Assembly: GCA_029449245.1 (NCBI GenBank) | Contig: JANATF010000005.1 | Span: 620,001-684,000, forward strand | DNA length: 64,000 bases | Source: Mortierella alpina | Taxonomy: Eukaryota > Mortierellomycota > Mortierellomycetes > Mortierellales > Mortierellaceae | Reading direction: 5' to 3' | Part shown: positions 33,889 through 44,300 of the stretch, piece by piece | Position numbering within the stretch: position 1 is the first letter of the stretch | How the letters are laid out: each line of letters begins with the position of its first letter | Notes under the pieces: model-generated | Seen by the model: only the letters and a program-made list of their open reading frames with translations | Told to the model about the DNA's origin: nothing | The model's database searches: none | Translations under genes and position numbers: made by a program

Positions 33889-34580
33889 TTCTGCAAGCAC
33901 AAGGGGTTTGCGCTCCGGACCCAAATACCACGCGATGTGATGGTTTGTGCGACCCGTGAGTGACTTTAGGAAGACTGTTAAAGGCCAAAACGCTTTGCGA
34001 GTGGCAGATGTAATGCCGTAGGATGCCTGCAACCGTGTTGGACACAAAATCGGCTAGGGGTGAAAACGAAGAGTAAAGATGCAGGGAGAACCCCAGAAAA
34101 GTAGAGGCGAGGCGTGGGATGTTGAACGAGACTTGTGTAATGCTGGGGATGGTACAGTGATTACGCTGTTTGCCCCTCAGTCATCCTATCGTTTTAGCAG
34201 AGATGATGACTTTACGTGCTATGATGGTGCTTGGAGCGTGGAAAGTGGAGTCTTCAATTCGAGTGTGTGCTTCATAGCGCCATAGAAACGGCAACGAGTA
34301 AAATTCTCGGCGATTCATCTATGTATTACCGCAGTTATATTCGGCTTGGTCATTAATCGGGGGTATCGAAGGCTAATGCTCCATAGCACCGGTACATGCT
34401 TGGTGAATGGGGACTCAATAGCCGCTCAGATCAAGAATTGCCAAGGCGCGTTACGCTTATACCAAACAGCGCGGCTATTTAGAAATCCACCAGCTAGAAA
34501 TGGATAGGCAGAAGTGCTGCTGCATCTCTGCACCTTACTAGCCTTTGCTGCGAGCTTCTCATCCGTCATCGCTCAAAGAA
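33889..34580. other. Spacer between homeobox gene and Helitron island
   Basis: Promoter side of the homeobox gene. No supported gene; a + frame at 34079-34285 is short and motif-free. The left boundary of the Helitron probably lies in or just after this stretch but could not be fixed. Confidence 0.4.
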
Positions 34581-34817
34581 TCATCCCTTGGCAATCTCCT
34601 TCGATAGAATGTTCGTTATCTGTTGCTTTAGCAACTCGAGCTGCTCTTGACGCTCGATCGCCAGGGTCATACACCATTGTGAGATACGAATCAGCTTTTG
34701 CAACCGTTCCGCTTTTGCCTTGGGTGGCAAACTAACTTCGATGGCCTCCCGCAGATCTGGGGGCAAGTCATCCTCCTGGAGTGACTTGTCGTGGTCTACG
34801 AAGCGAGAGATTGTCAT
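34581..34817 (-). CDS. Hypothetical 78-aa Leu/Glu/Lys-rich protein
   Basis: An ATG-initiated frame with helical, charged composition (EDDLPPDLREAIEVSLPPKA, then AIERQEQLELLKQQITNIL). It looks more protein-like than neighbouring noise and could be a coiled-coil fragment, but it sits at the edge of a decayed Helitron and may be a remnant. Not recognised. Confidence 0.25.
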   Translation of the reverse strand: MTISRFVDHDKSLQEDDLPPDLREAIEVSLPPKAKAERLQKLIRISQWCMTLAIERQEQLELLKQQITNILSKEIAKG

Positions 34818-34833
34818 AAAAAAGATACTGTAG

Positions 34834-36720
34834 CCAGTACGCGGGCAAGAAGAACGAAAAGTGCAAGGGAAGGTTCATTTGCCCGACATCATTCCTCACC
34901 CACGGCTGACCGAGATCGTCAAAACGGACAAGGACTATCTGCCAAAAATAAGGAAGTACAACAGCTCGATGTCGTTCGCCTCCATGAAAGCCAAATACAA
35001 TCAGACGCTCGCGAGCGCGCGAGGCGGCGTCTATACATTGAAACTTGAGGGAAAGGTCACGCACTACATCGGATCGTTGCTAACGCCTTATACCGAGGAA
35101 CCAAAATGCGCCCAAATCCATATTTACGATCCAGAAGACCAAGCGACCTACCGCCTTGAACGTTATAAAGATCTGGATATAAACAAGTTGAAAGAAGTTC
35201 AAACTGTTCTCGATGACATCAACCCGCGATGCCACGAGTATAAGTCTTTGCGAGAACGTGAGCCGGGTGGAGAGGACATCGGGGATGTAAGGATTGTTTT
35301 GAAAACCGACGAGACTCGGAAACAGCACAACAAGCCTGCGACGTCAGAGGTGGCAGTTCTACTACCTGAGGAGGAAGAGATGCTTGATAGCAGGACTGTT
35401 CTACTGCAGGGCAGGAGCGACAAGCACTATGAAATCTTCGAGACAAATCAGCACTATGATCCAAAACAGTACGTCCTCCTCTATCCAAAGGGCGAACTTG
35501 GGTGGAGTTTTGAAATGTACCCATATCGAGACGGCAAGAACGAGGGACTCGAGCAGGATGATGCGGGGGATGGATTCGCTGAAGCAGGCATTGCTGACGG
35601 AAAGCCCGATGCTGATAGGAACCTGATGCTGACATGGAGCTCGATGCCGAGAAGGAGCCCGACCATGCCGCGAAAAGTGGTGGAAAATGGACGAGAAAAC
35701 CGAGTGAGTATGCGACACAACGGGAATTCTATGCATATCGTCTTCAAATTCGGCCCAACAGCGACGAGGACCAAGACAGCTACTTTTGGCGGTGCGGCCG
35801 GCTCTGTCACCAATACGCCGTGGATCAGTATGCAAGGCTGGAGTCGCAGCGCTTGCGCTACATCTCGACGCACCAGGACGAAATGCGGGTGGGGAGCTAC
35901 AAGGTGGTCATGGATCTACTCCAATCTGATGTGCCAGCAGCCGAGATTGGAAAGCGTACGGTTTTACCATCGTCGTTCCAGAGAGGACCGCGCCATATGC
36001 AACAACTTTTTTAAGATTCTATGGCCATTGTCCGTAACTTTGGGAATCCGGATCTTTTCATCACCTTCACATGCACTCCGCAGTGGCCAGAGATTCAGAA
36101 TAACCTCATGAGTGGTCAGACTGTGGCCGATCGCCATGATTTGTGCGTGCGAGTCTTCAGACTAAAACTCAAGGTACTCCTTGACGATCTTCTGAAGGAT
36201 GGATTACTGGGCAAGACTGTGGGCTATACCTGGGTCGTCGAGTTCCAAAAGCGAGGGCTGCCGCAAGCCCACATCCTTCTGATGCTCGCAGACGAACACA
36301 AGCTCCATACTGTAGAAGTCTACGACCTTGCCGTTTCCGCTCAAGTCCCTGACGAGGATCTGCACCCACTTGCGTACCATACCGTCACCAATTCTATGGT
36401 CCATGGCCCGTGTGGAGCACGATATCGAAATGCCCCTTGCATGGATAAGGAGTCCAAGACTTGCAGCAAGAAGTACCCGCCCGCCTTCTCTGAGGAGACC
36501 TTGATGAATAATGACGGCTATCCAGTTTATCGAAGGCTCCAAAACGGTCGCACGTTCAAGAAAAAGGTCGGCAGGGAGACTCACAACATGAGCAACAGAT
36601 GGATCGTCCCCCACAATCTCTGGTTCTGCACAAAGCACAATGTCCACATCAATGTGGAGATCTGTTCGTCGATCAAGGCAGTTAAATATCTCTTCAAGTA
36701 TGTGTACAAGGGTCACGATC
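34834..36720 (+). pseudogene. Helitron Rep region (Helitron-like N and HUH nuclease), broken
   Basis: The Helitron-like N region opens near LPDIIPHPRLTEIVKTDKDY and runs to about 35620. A frameshift near 35620-35640 moves the reading to REFYAYRLQIRP and SYKVVMDLLQSDVPAAEIGK. A TAA at 36012-36014 replaces the usual codon before DSMAIVRNFGNPDLFITF (expected Gln; CAA to TAA). The Rep core follows: FITFTCTPQWPEI, then GLPQAHILLML, where the first His of the HUH metal site is Gln. The paired tyrosines of the nicking motif (KYLFKYVYKGHD) persist. The coding match stops after GHDRASF at about 36727, where a Lys-rich repeat intrudes. It should be unable to nick DNA. Confidence 0.8.
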
Positions 36721-36864
36721 GAGCCAGCTTCAAAGCAAAGTCTACCAAGGACAGGAAGTCAGCCGTACCTGCAGGATCAGGCCCTACTCAACAGTCCACG
36801 AGTGACAAGGTATCAGTTTCTCAAGCCAAGAAAAACAAGACCACCAAGACGAAGCTCCAACCAT

Positions 36865-37026
36865 CCAAGAGAAGACCTCCACCTCCAAAGGGAAGATGTC
36901 CAAGAGCAAGGCATCAGGATCCAAAGAGAAGACCTCCAAGAGCAAGGCATCAGGATCCAAAGGGAAGACGTCCAAGACCAAGGCAGCAGGGTCCAAAGGG
37001 AAGGCGTCCAAGACCAAAGCGACAAG
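36865..37026 (+). repeat. 36-bp tandem repeat encoding Lys/Ser/Ala-rich dodecamers
   Basis: Three full units start at 36899, 36935 and 36971, with partial units on both sides. In the frame starting at ATG 36896 they read SKSKASGSKEKT, SKSKASGSKGKT and SKTKAAGSKGKA, followed by KRKHAGP. In the Rep frame they give Arg/Pro-rich sequence instead. The repeat sits where a normal Helitron continues from Rep into the linker, so it looks inserted or expanded. Confidence 0.85.
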
Positions 37027-37229
37027 AAAAAGGAAACATGCAGGTCCAACTAGCGATGTCACCAGCAAGAGAGTTCGCCCCTCCGACCCCTGCTCGAGCT
37101 TGGAAAGTGACCCGCTGCACTCTGCAACGACGACGATAATCACAGGGAAGAGGAGGAGAGAGCCTACTGAGGACGCGCCTGAAGATTCCGCTCAGACTGA
37201 TCCTCCGGAAGTTGCTGCAAGGGACTTGC

Positions 37230-39418
37230 TGCACTCGGATATCTGTCAACACTACAGGTTTCAGACCAGAGGAACCGAAGGCTATGGAAACGCAGGGTTC
37301 GAGAAGTGGGAAAGTCAATTGGTCGCATGTACTTTGTCCCACCGACGGATGAAGAGCGCTTCTGCTTGCGGCTTCCACTCCTCAAGATTCCAGGTGCAAC
37401 CAGCTTTAAGCACCTCCGAACTGTGAACGGTGTTGAGCACGAGACTTTCACGAAGGCCTGCCTCGCCCTGGACTTGCTAAAAGGCGACGACGAATGGATG
37501 GACTGTCCCAATGAAGCCAAGCTGTCGCAAATGGGTCCACAGCTGAGGATCTCTTTGCCATGATCCTGATCACTGGATCTCCATCGAAACCTGATGTGCT
37601 CTAGGAGACCTTTGCGCACGATCTTATCGAAGACATCTTGTACAAGCTCAAGGACGTCCACCCCTTGGACTGTTCTGACGCGTGGCAACTTGCACAAGAG
37701 CAGAAAGCGAAATCCATGGCTCTTTTCAAGATCAATGAGATTTTGCAAAGCCATAATTCAGTGTGTCCAAGTACTAGCTTCCAGAGGGCTTTATGGAGGA
37801 TACCACGGTCTTTGCACGGAATCAGGATGCGGAGGACGAGATCATGCAACAAGAGTTCGTGGCAAGATCCTTAGCAGATGTCGACAAGCTCAACCCCGGC
37901 CAAGCAGCAGCCTACAACACCATCATGCGGGCTGTTGCTGGCGTCGGCCCAAAGGTGGTTGGAGCCAAGAAGGTGTTTTTCATCGATGGTCCTGGAGGAA
38001 CGGGAAATTTTCCCTAACGTACAACACTCTCATCGGCAACATGCTTGCGCTCAACAAAACCGTCATCGATATAGCGACCACAGGAGTTGCTGCGTTGATA
38101 TTGCACGGGGGCCGCACGGCGCATTCGGTTTTCAAGATGCCCATTCCAATGTTTCACTACTCCCAGTGCAACCTAACCAAGTAAATGGATATTGCCGAAA
38201 AGATCAGGAGTGCCTCAGCAATCTTCTGGGATGAGGCTGTTATGCAGTACCGATGGGGATTCGAGGCCGTGGATCGAGCACTGTGCGACCTACTGAGACC
38301 TACTGAGTACGGAGCCTTGGCCTTCCAATAGGCCGTTTGGAGGATAGGTTGTGGTGTTTGGCGGCGACTTTCGACAAATTATATGTACGAGGTTCTCAAG
38401 GTCAAACTGAGAATGCATGTCTGAAGTTCTCTAAACTTTGGCGCTGGGTCGAGACCCTCAAGCTCACAACCAACATGAGAGTCGCACAAGACCCACAGCT
38501 CCAGTGGTTCGTTGATTTTCTTCTGCGCATCGGAGAAGGAAAGCAGCCGACGGTGTCCAATGATCTGCACTCAGACTTTGTTGAGATCCCCGAGCAGGTT
38601 TTATTCAAGCCAGATCATCTAACTCCGGATCGACTTATCCTGAAGAGAATCCGCTGCACATCCAGTTCATCAAGGCGATATACCCAGATATCGAGTCTCC
38701 AGAGCTGCCGGCACCTGAGTTCGTTATGGAGAGGGCCATTTTAACACCCCTCAACGAGAACGTGGATCGACTAAATAAATGGGCTACTTCCATGCTCCCT
38801 GGCGAGGCCAAGACCTATCATGGACAAGATAGCGTGTCAGATACAGAGTACGGTGGCAACTACCCCACTGAGTTCCTCAATGGTATGGATCCGTCGAACC
38901 TGCCGCCGTTCAAGTTGACTCTGAAGGTCGGCCAACCTATCATTCTCATACGGAACTTGGATGTCAAACGAGGGCTCTGCAATGGTACTCGACTGATTAT
39001 CCGAGAACTTGGCAGAAAATTGATTGATGTTGAAATAGTGCTTGGGCCTTTTCGCGGCAGTCGATTTTTCATGCCTCGCGTGTCTATTTCGACAGTTGAT
39101 GGCACGGTGACGCCCGTTAAGTTCACACGGTATCAGTTTCCGATTAAGTCAGCATTTGTAATGACGGTTCAACAGATCTCAGGGGCAGACCCTCCAGGCT
39201 GTAGGATTGTTCCTTCTAACAATGTCTTTAGTCACGGTCAGCTATATGTGGCGCTCTCTCGAAGCAGCAACCCAGACAAGCTCAGGGTGCTGATTGAAAA
39301 TCCGCATCTTCCTCCCAATGGTGGTGTATACACTCGCAACGTAGTTTTTCCCAAAGTTTTGAAGGATATGTCAGTTACTCAACCAGCTACTCAGCCATCT
39401 ACACGAGTTCGAAAGTAG
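37230..39418 (+). pseudogene. Helitron Pif1-like helicase region, broken
   Basis: Blocks in order: GKSIGRMYFVPPTDEERF and TSFKHLRTVNGVEHETF (typical of the Helitron linker), LNPGQAAAYNTIMRAV, and Walker A GPGGTG. One extra base right after Walker A shifts frame, so the Lys of GTGK and the following SLTYNTLIGNM read only in another frame. DIATTGVAALILHGGRTAHS follows, then a stop at about 38182. Near 38180-38300 a Walker B-like FWDEAVM appears in another frame. The C-terminal block 38726-39418 ends with FSHGQLYVALSRSSNPDKL, the helicase motif VI region. At least three frame breaks make it non-functional. Confidence 0.8.
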
Positions 39419-39460
39419 TTTTGTGTTTATAATGAATAAATGTTGTGCAATGAAAACCTT

Positions 39461-39481
39461 CGCGCGACCGAAGGGAGCGCG
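39461..39481 (+). other. Candidate Helitron 3' hairpin
   Basis: A 5-bp GC stem (GCGCG...CGCGC) with an 11-nt loop lies 43 bp after the helicase stop. Helitrons end with such a hairpin about 10 nt before CTRR, but here TGTAA follows, so the assignment is tentative. Confidence 0.3.
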
Positions 39482-39500
39482 CTGTAACAGTAGTGTCCAG

Positions 39501-39771
39501 CCACAACGAGTATATAGAGTAGAGTAGTACGATACCTGTAAATACATTCCTTTTCCGCCTACTTGACCTGACTCTCTCTAGTACAAATATAGTTGGAGTA
39601 TGCGCTATTGATCGAGTATGTACTTCGGGCACCTACCCTTAGTAATACAAACTTAGTACAGATTGTTACAGGGGGGCAGGGTCGACGGCCAGAGAAAAAG
39701 AAGGGGATGCTAGAAAAATAGGGGATGGAAAAATAGGGGATGCTAGAAGCGCTGACTATAATGGACGCACT
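39501..39771. other. Spacer with short AT/GGGGATG repeats
   Basis: No gene. Near 39692-39746 the phrase GGGGATG recurs three times, separated by A-rich spacers (AAAAATAGGGGATG), a small local tandem duplication. Confidence 0.6.
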
Positions 39772-40029
39772 TCATGGTTGAGGATTAGTTAAATTGTTGA
39801 TTAAATCACTGAGCGCGCCAGGGTCGCCTGTTTTGGTAAGGTGATGATTTGATGATGCATGGCCGCCGCCAGAGTCTCCATCAGTCCCATCAGCTCTAAA
39901 GCCGAGGCTACTGGAACTTTGGCCTATGGCACATTTATGTTGAGGAACTGGAACAGCTGACACAAACAGGCAAGACAGTCCAAGAAATATAAGCACTTTG
40001 GTTTTGACATAAGGCTTGAAGGAGGGCAT
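39772..40029 (-). CDS. Small secreted protein (85 aa)
   Basis: Single exon with ATG at 40029. A signal peptide with a basic start and hydrophobic core (KTKVLIFLGLSCLFVSAV) is followed by a Ser/Gly/Asp/His-rich disordered mature part with only one cysteine. A TATA-like element lies about 100 bp upstream. It sits between the Helitron remnant and the GGCGACCG inverted repeat, which may mean fast turnover. No family recognised. Confidence 0.5.
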   Translation of the reverse strand: MPSFKPYVKTKVLIFLGLSCLFVSAVPVPQHKCAIGQSSSSLGFRADGTDGDSGGGHASSNHHLTKTGDPGALSDLINNLTNPQP

Positions 40030-40127
40030 TGTTGGTGGTTGAAGAAAGAGAGCGGATTTGCAGCAGCTTTGGCAGTTGATAGTAGGGAGGAGGTTGATGG
40101 CAGGGAAAGTGAGCTTGCAGCCTGGTA

Positions 40128-40133
40128 TTTATA
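40128..40133 (-). promoter_or_regulatory. TATA-like element for the 85-aa secreted protein
   Basis: TATAAA on the minus strand, about 100 bp before ATG 40029. Supported by position only. Confidence 0.4.
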
Positions 40134-40394
40134 AAAAGAACCAAAACTATTTCTTAGCGCTGTGATATTTAAGTTCAAGGGGGTCATCTATGATCATTGA
40201 TGGAACCTCTGAGTGGCCGAACTTTCAACAGCGCGCCATAAATTCTCCCGCAAGTAGGAGAGAGAGACCCAGTATCGAAGGATCAGAATCAACGTCGCTT
40301 GAACGCTCGGCCAGTTATTAGTGGTGCGACCTCATGATTTTTTCGGCGTCCCTCCCCTTTTTCTCGCTGTTCAGTCTGTATCCATCCGTCTTCT

Positions 40395-40708
40395 GGCGAC
40401 CGATTAAAAATACGTTACTTGGCGACCGTAGTAAATTCCATGTGAGCTTTAGTCAAACTGGCGACCGAACCTTGCCACCACCACAGTTAGGTGGAGGACC
40501 ACGGTGACGCAAGTGTCTGACACAGCAAGGTCAAACTTTTTTCAATTAGTTCATCCTTGCGGTCAACCCATTCGTCATTCAGCGCGCCAGACGATCGCGT
40601 CCTCCCGTATAATTGATAGAGCAGTAAGCCCTTTATTATCAAATGGCATCGGTCGCCAAATATGGGATTTAATACGGTCGCCAAGTGACATATTTTTAAT
40701 CGGTCGCC
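40395..40708. mobile_element. 314-bp inverted-repeat element with iterated GGCGACCG motifs
   Basis: The left arm (40395-40444) and the reverse complement of the right arm (40659-40708) match at roughly 44 of 50 positions. GGCGACCG occurs at 40395, 40421 and 40460 on the + strand and, inverted, at 40650, 40675 and 40701. The motif lies at each outer end and again 26 bp inward on both arms. No protein is encoded. This is the architecture of a non-autonomous DNA transposon whose ends carry repeated binding sites. No clear target-site duplication was seen. Confidence 0.6.
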
Positions 40709-40906
40709 GAACAGACAACTCTGAAGAATTGTTCCATATCTCCTGAAAGAAAAAAGATCAGTTCATGCTCAGTCAGGTACAGCAGGCCAATTTTAAATAG
40801 CTGGAGGTGACAAGGTTGTATATAGATCCTCTAGCCTGGGCCGTTTTACGTCCCATTACATTCTTCACAACACGATCTCCAGAAGCTTTTAAACCTCACA
40901 ACTACT

Positions 40907-43659
40907 ATGCCCCCTAAAAGGTCAAAAGGTGTGGCCAACAAGGTCGCTACACAGCGAGTCAATCTCAGAAACGGGAAGAGTATGCCGATTTGATCTACCA
41001 CTTTATCGCTTTCGTATGCTGGGTCCTTATATTTAAACGCTGGTCATTTGCTCCAGCCATCCATAGACCCCTTCCAGCGCACCCAGCAACAGAGGTGGAT
41101 GAAGGGCGGATGGATGAAGAGGAATTGGAGGAAGACAAGCAGCTTCAGGATAACCGGCGTAAACGTGCTCGACTCACCGGACTTAGTGGATTTGGTTCCA
41201 AGGTTGCGAAATTGAATGCGAGAGGCTCAGGCACCATTGTCGGTGTTACCCAAGGAAGTCACTCAAACCAGGGTGAGAATTAATGGATTCATACCGCCAA
41301 TGAAAGGGTTATGAGACGTGGACAACTAACACATGCTTTTACGACTTTCTAACCACCAGCATGTCAAGTGCAGATCATGCCTCAAACCATGTCAAGAGAC
41401 GCTGCCATTGAGTGCAATGACAAGTCCAGCCTTGAGGCAGCTCAGCCCAGCATAGTCTATGCTGGCGCGTCCAGCTCCAGGGCGTCAACTTCAAATGCGA
41501 CCAGGTCTAAGGCGTCAACTTCAAATGCGACCAGGTCTAAGGCGCCAACCTCGAATGCGTCCGGCTCCAGAGTGCCGACTTCGAATAAGTCCTTTAATCC
41601 CTGTATGTTGAGTATAAGTGTACCATCACGCCGCTTCTATCGTTATCTTTTTATTAACACATACGCATTTTTTGTACTTGTCCTTCTGGTTAAATTAGCA
41701 GAAACAAATTCTCCGCCATCGGCATGGGCGCATGCCACTGAAAAAGACTTTCAAAATCCGAACACAGCAAGCGTTAAAAAGGGAAAACAAAAGCGCATTT
41801 CGAAGGCTAAAGTACAGGGGCAAAGAAATGTCAAGGGCAAACAACCGGTCGAGCGTCGCAAGCTGTCCCAGGAGGATTGCGGGGGGGAGGACCGTGATGA
41901 CGAAAACTATGAGGCCATCGGTATTGATAACAACCTCAGCGAGGATGATGAAAATAATACTCTTCTTCCACCGGTCATGAAGGCCAAGACAGCTAAGTCG
42001 GATGATACAGCCAGTAAACTACCAGTTACCATGCTTGTGAAGATATATGTCACGATAAAAAGCCTTTAGGCAGCAACACTTATCCTTCGCGGCTCATCGG
42101 CCTCCTGAAAGTCCAACGTAGATTCGACGAGCTCATTCATATGATGGTACTTGAGCGCAATAAGGCTTCGGAAGATTGGGAGGCTGATGACGACGTTCTT
42201 TCGCAGAATGAGATCCGTGGGCGCAGAACAAGCTGTTCATAATCTCACTCCTAAAACGTCTGACGCGGAACAGCGACAAGTAGTGTAAGGTGAAGAAGGT
42301 GAGGAAGGTGACCTAGATGAGTCCGCTGTACCATCAGCACAAGTACACCTTCGAACGCGAGAAAAATTTGGGGCAAAGAAGTGGTATCGTGTCGACCAGT
42401 ACAAGACGACAATACCTGACGGCCTTAGAAGCGTTCCAGGTGAGTTCGTGTAGTAACATCCTTGTTTGCTATCGACACCGCCCTGTCGCCTGCTGTAAGA
42501 TTTAAAAGAAACCTTTTGTGGCGTATAATCATTCTGTGACGACACCTATGCAGCTGACGGTCGAAAGCGATATGAGTGTACGAGGATAAGGTCCTAGTAT
42601 ACCTCCAAGATGTCTTGTTCCAGCGCACTGTTCAAAAAAAATTCAAGAGGAACTCGCGAGAGCCAACGTTCCGGTTCGCTTCAAGAGCAGTCAGGCGATA
42701 CCAATAGACCCAGAGACCGACGCAGGTATTGCAAACAGTAGCTTCAAAGGATGAAAGATGCCAGTAAGGGAAAGGGTGAAAGAAAAGAGCGTGGCATTCC
42801 GATAGGGAAAGCTACTAAACTTTAAGGTAGACTGAAAAATGGAGGCGCGAGTCGGGTGCATACGTGCCTGACTGAGCTCCACAACAATATAAGGCACCAT
42901 AAGGAGGGGCAGCTCAAGAGAGAGGGATCAAGAAGAATGTGAAAGTCGGTAAGTTTTAACCTCATTAACCGTATACCATTCTATTTTTTCCTTCTTTAGT
43001 GAAAGCGCTTCTTGGTGTTCATGCCGTTGAACCATCAGACGGCAACCGCAAGCAACCTGCCAGAGAACTATTTATCTCAACAATTAGCTTATCGCTGATC
43101 TTGCAAGCAAAAAACACACTATTCTTTCTGCGTCAGCGGCAAGTAGAGCGTAAGATTTTTAACGGCAACCCCGACGGATCAAATTTCGAAAATTGGTTAT
43201 CAATGCCATTGGTAACCATCTCAGGAATATCATTTTCTCTTTCGATCTATCGCTGACTGACCACGGCGTCGGGTGCGCATTCGGGACTCGTACACGGTCA
43301 AGGAGCACAGGAAGGCTTTGATCTTTTGCTGCATGCAACCATCCAGTGCTCTCTCGCCCTATACCCGGGAGCATTTTGCGTTAGCTATTAGGCACGCGAG
43401 GTTGTTACGCGACGAGGACCTGAGACGACTCAAGTTCTCAAGCATGTTCATTATGACCTTGCCTAGGCAACCGGGCGAAGTTCAAAGAATCGCGATGCTT
43501 TTATTCCAACTGAAAGTGGGCAAAACTTTTCTGAAAGAATGTTGTGCGGATCGACAAGTCACAGGAATACGCGTCCTGAACCGACCCTTGACGACTGTGT
43601 GTATGAAGGCGATAGAGAAGTATAGTGTAGGTTTTGCCCTGGTGTCTGAATATACATGA
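40907..43659 (+). pseudogene. Crypton-like tyrosine-recombinase gene, multi-exon and apparently decayed
   Basis: The 5' part splices cleanly: 40907-40979, 41057-41272, 41360-41602, then from 41699. It encodes a basic start (MPPKRSKGVANKVATQRVNL), an acidic then basic stretch (DNRRKRARL) and a four-copy 10-residue repeat. Later blocks are KKWYRVDQYKTTIPDGL (about 42379-42430), a helical KVLVYLQDVLFQRTVQKKFK (about 42587-42650), and YTREHFALAIRHARLLRDED followed by LRRLKFSS (43360-43443). They resemble the N-terminal core-binding and early catalytic parts of fungal Crypton-like tyrosine recombinases. Joins near 42015-42075 and 42240-42310 need frame shifts, and no complete R-H-R-Y set was found. 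Identity is from pattern memory, so moderate. Confidence 0.45.
41470..41590 (+). repeat. 30-bp tandem repeat in the Crypton-like gene
   Basis: Four adjacent 30-bp units encode SRASTSNATR, SKASTSNATR, SKAPTSNASG and SRVPTSNKS. The first two units are nearly identical in DNA, suggesting recent slippage or duplication. Confidence 0.85.
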
Positions 43660-43859
43660 AGATGCTTGCAAATGCAAACAAGCCGGTGGTGAATAATCTA
43701 GAGTCTAGGTTGGTCAGGCTCGATAAAGTGAATTGTGGAATAAATATCTCTCTTTCTGTTACTCAGTCCAGGACAATGGACCATAGCACCCACTGCAGAG
43801 CAAGGCCATTGTGGACCTTTCGACGTTATTGAGAGAAGTGGAGATGTATAAAGGAATAT
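43660..43859. other. Spacer after the recombinase-like remnant
   Basis: No coding signal seen. It lies between two degenerate blocks and probably belongs to decayed mobile DNA. Confidence 0.4.
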
Positions 43860-44300
43860 TCAGAACTGCAACAAATCCTTTCCAAGGACAATGTCCTCAC
43901 CTAGACCACGCACAGTCCTGCCTCGGAGGGTGGTCTGGATGCCCTCGAACCTGAGCAGGTCAAACATGTAGTCCGCCACGTCTAGACCCGTCCCTATCAA
44001 GGTTTCCCATCCCTCATAGACCCGCTTCCCCTTGTTCAACAGGGGGTATCTCCTCAGACTCGACTTCAAAGACTGAAACCGCATCATCCTAGTCGGTGCA
44101 CTCCGTGACAATGTACTCGACGGTGCTATGAATGCCGCGAGTCGTGCGCTTGAGCAAATTAGCTAGCAACTTATGAGTGCTCCACCCCCCAGACTCGGCG
44201 TACGCGGTGTAATCCTCAATGAAGGCCACTCCGTTTTTGCATGCAGGCCTGAGGGTCTCCTTCATCACGGCGGAAACACAGCACCCCTCACGTTGAGAGG
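43860..44300 (-). pseudogene. Unidentified decayed ORF
   Basis: On the minus strand a frame reads AVMKETLRPACKNGVAFIED and GGWSTHKLLANLLKRTTRGI, then VEYIVTECTD, followed by an in-frame TAG near 44090. The same frame resumes (DDAVSVFEVESEEI) and meets TGA soon after. A second frame continues to 43860. The residue composition is protein-like, but the stops break it. Family not recognised; it is probably part of the surrounding transposon debris. Confidence 0.35.

Larger units (their letters stand above)
34834..39500 (+). mobile_element. Degenerate autonomous-type Helitron
   Basis: A rolling-circle transposon remnant: a Helitron-like N domain, a Rep (HUH) region and a Pif1-type helicase occur in order on one strand over about 4.6 kb. 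Several disabling changes exist, described in the next two entries. The ends are not fixed. A GC hairpin (GCGCG, 11-nt loop, CGCGC) at about 39461-39481, just after the last coding block, is a candidate 3' terminal hairpin but lacks a clean CTRR end. Identity comes from family motifs. Confidence 0.8.

Noticed and set aside
34514-34735. Apparent secreted protein on + strand (hydrophobic start)
   Set aside because: Begins at a GTG, not an ATG, and overlaps a more protein-like minus-strand frame.
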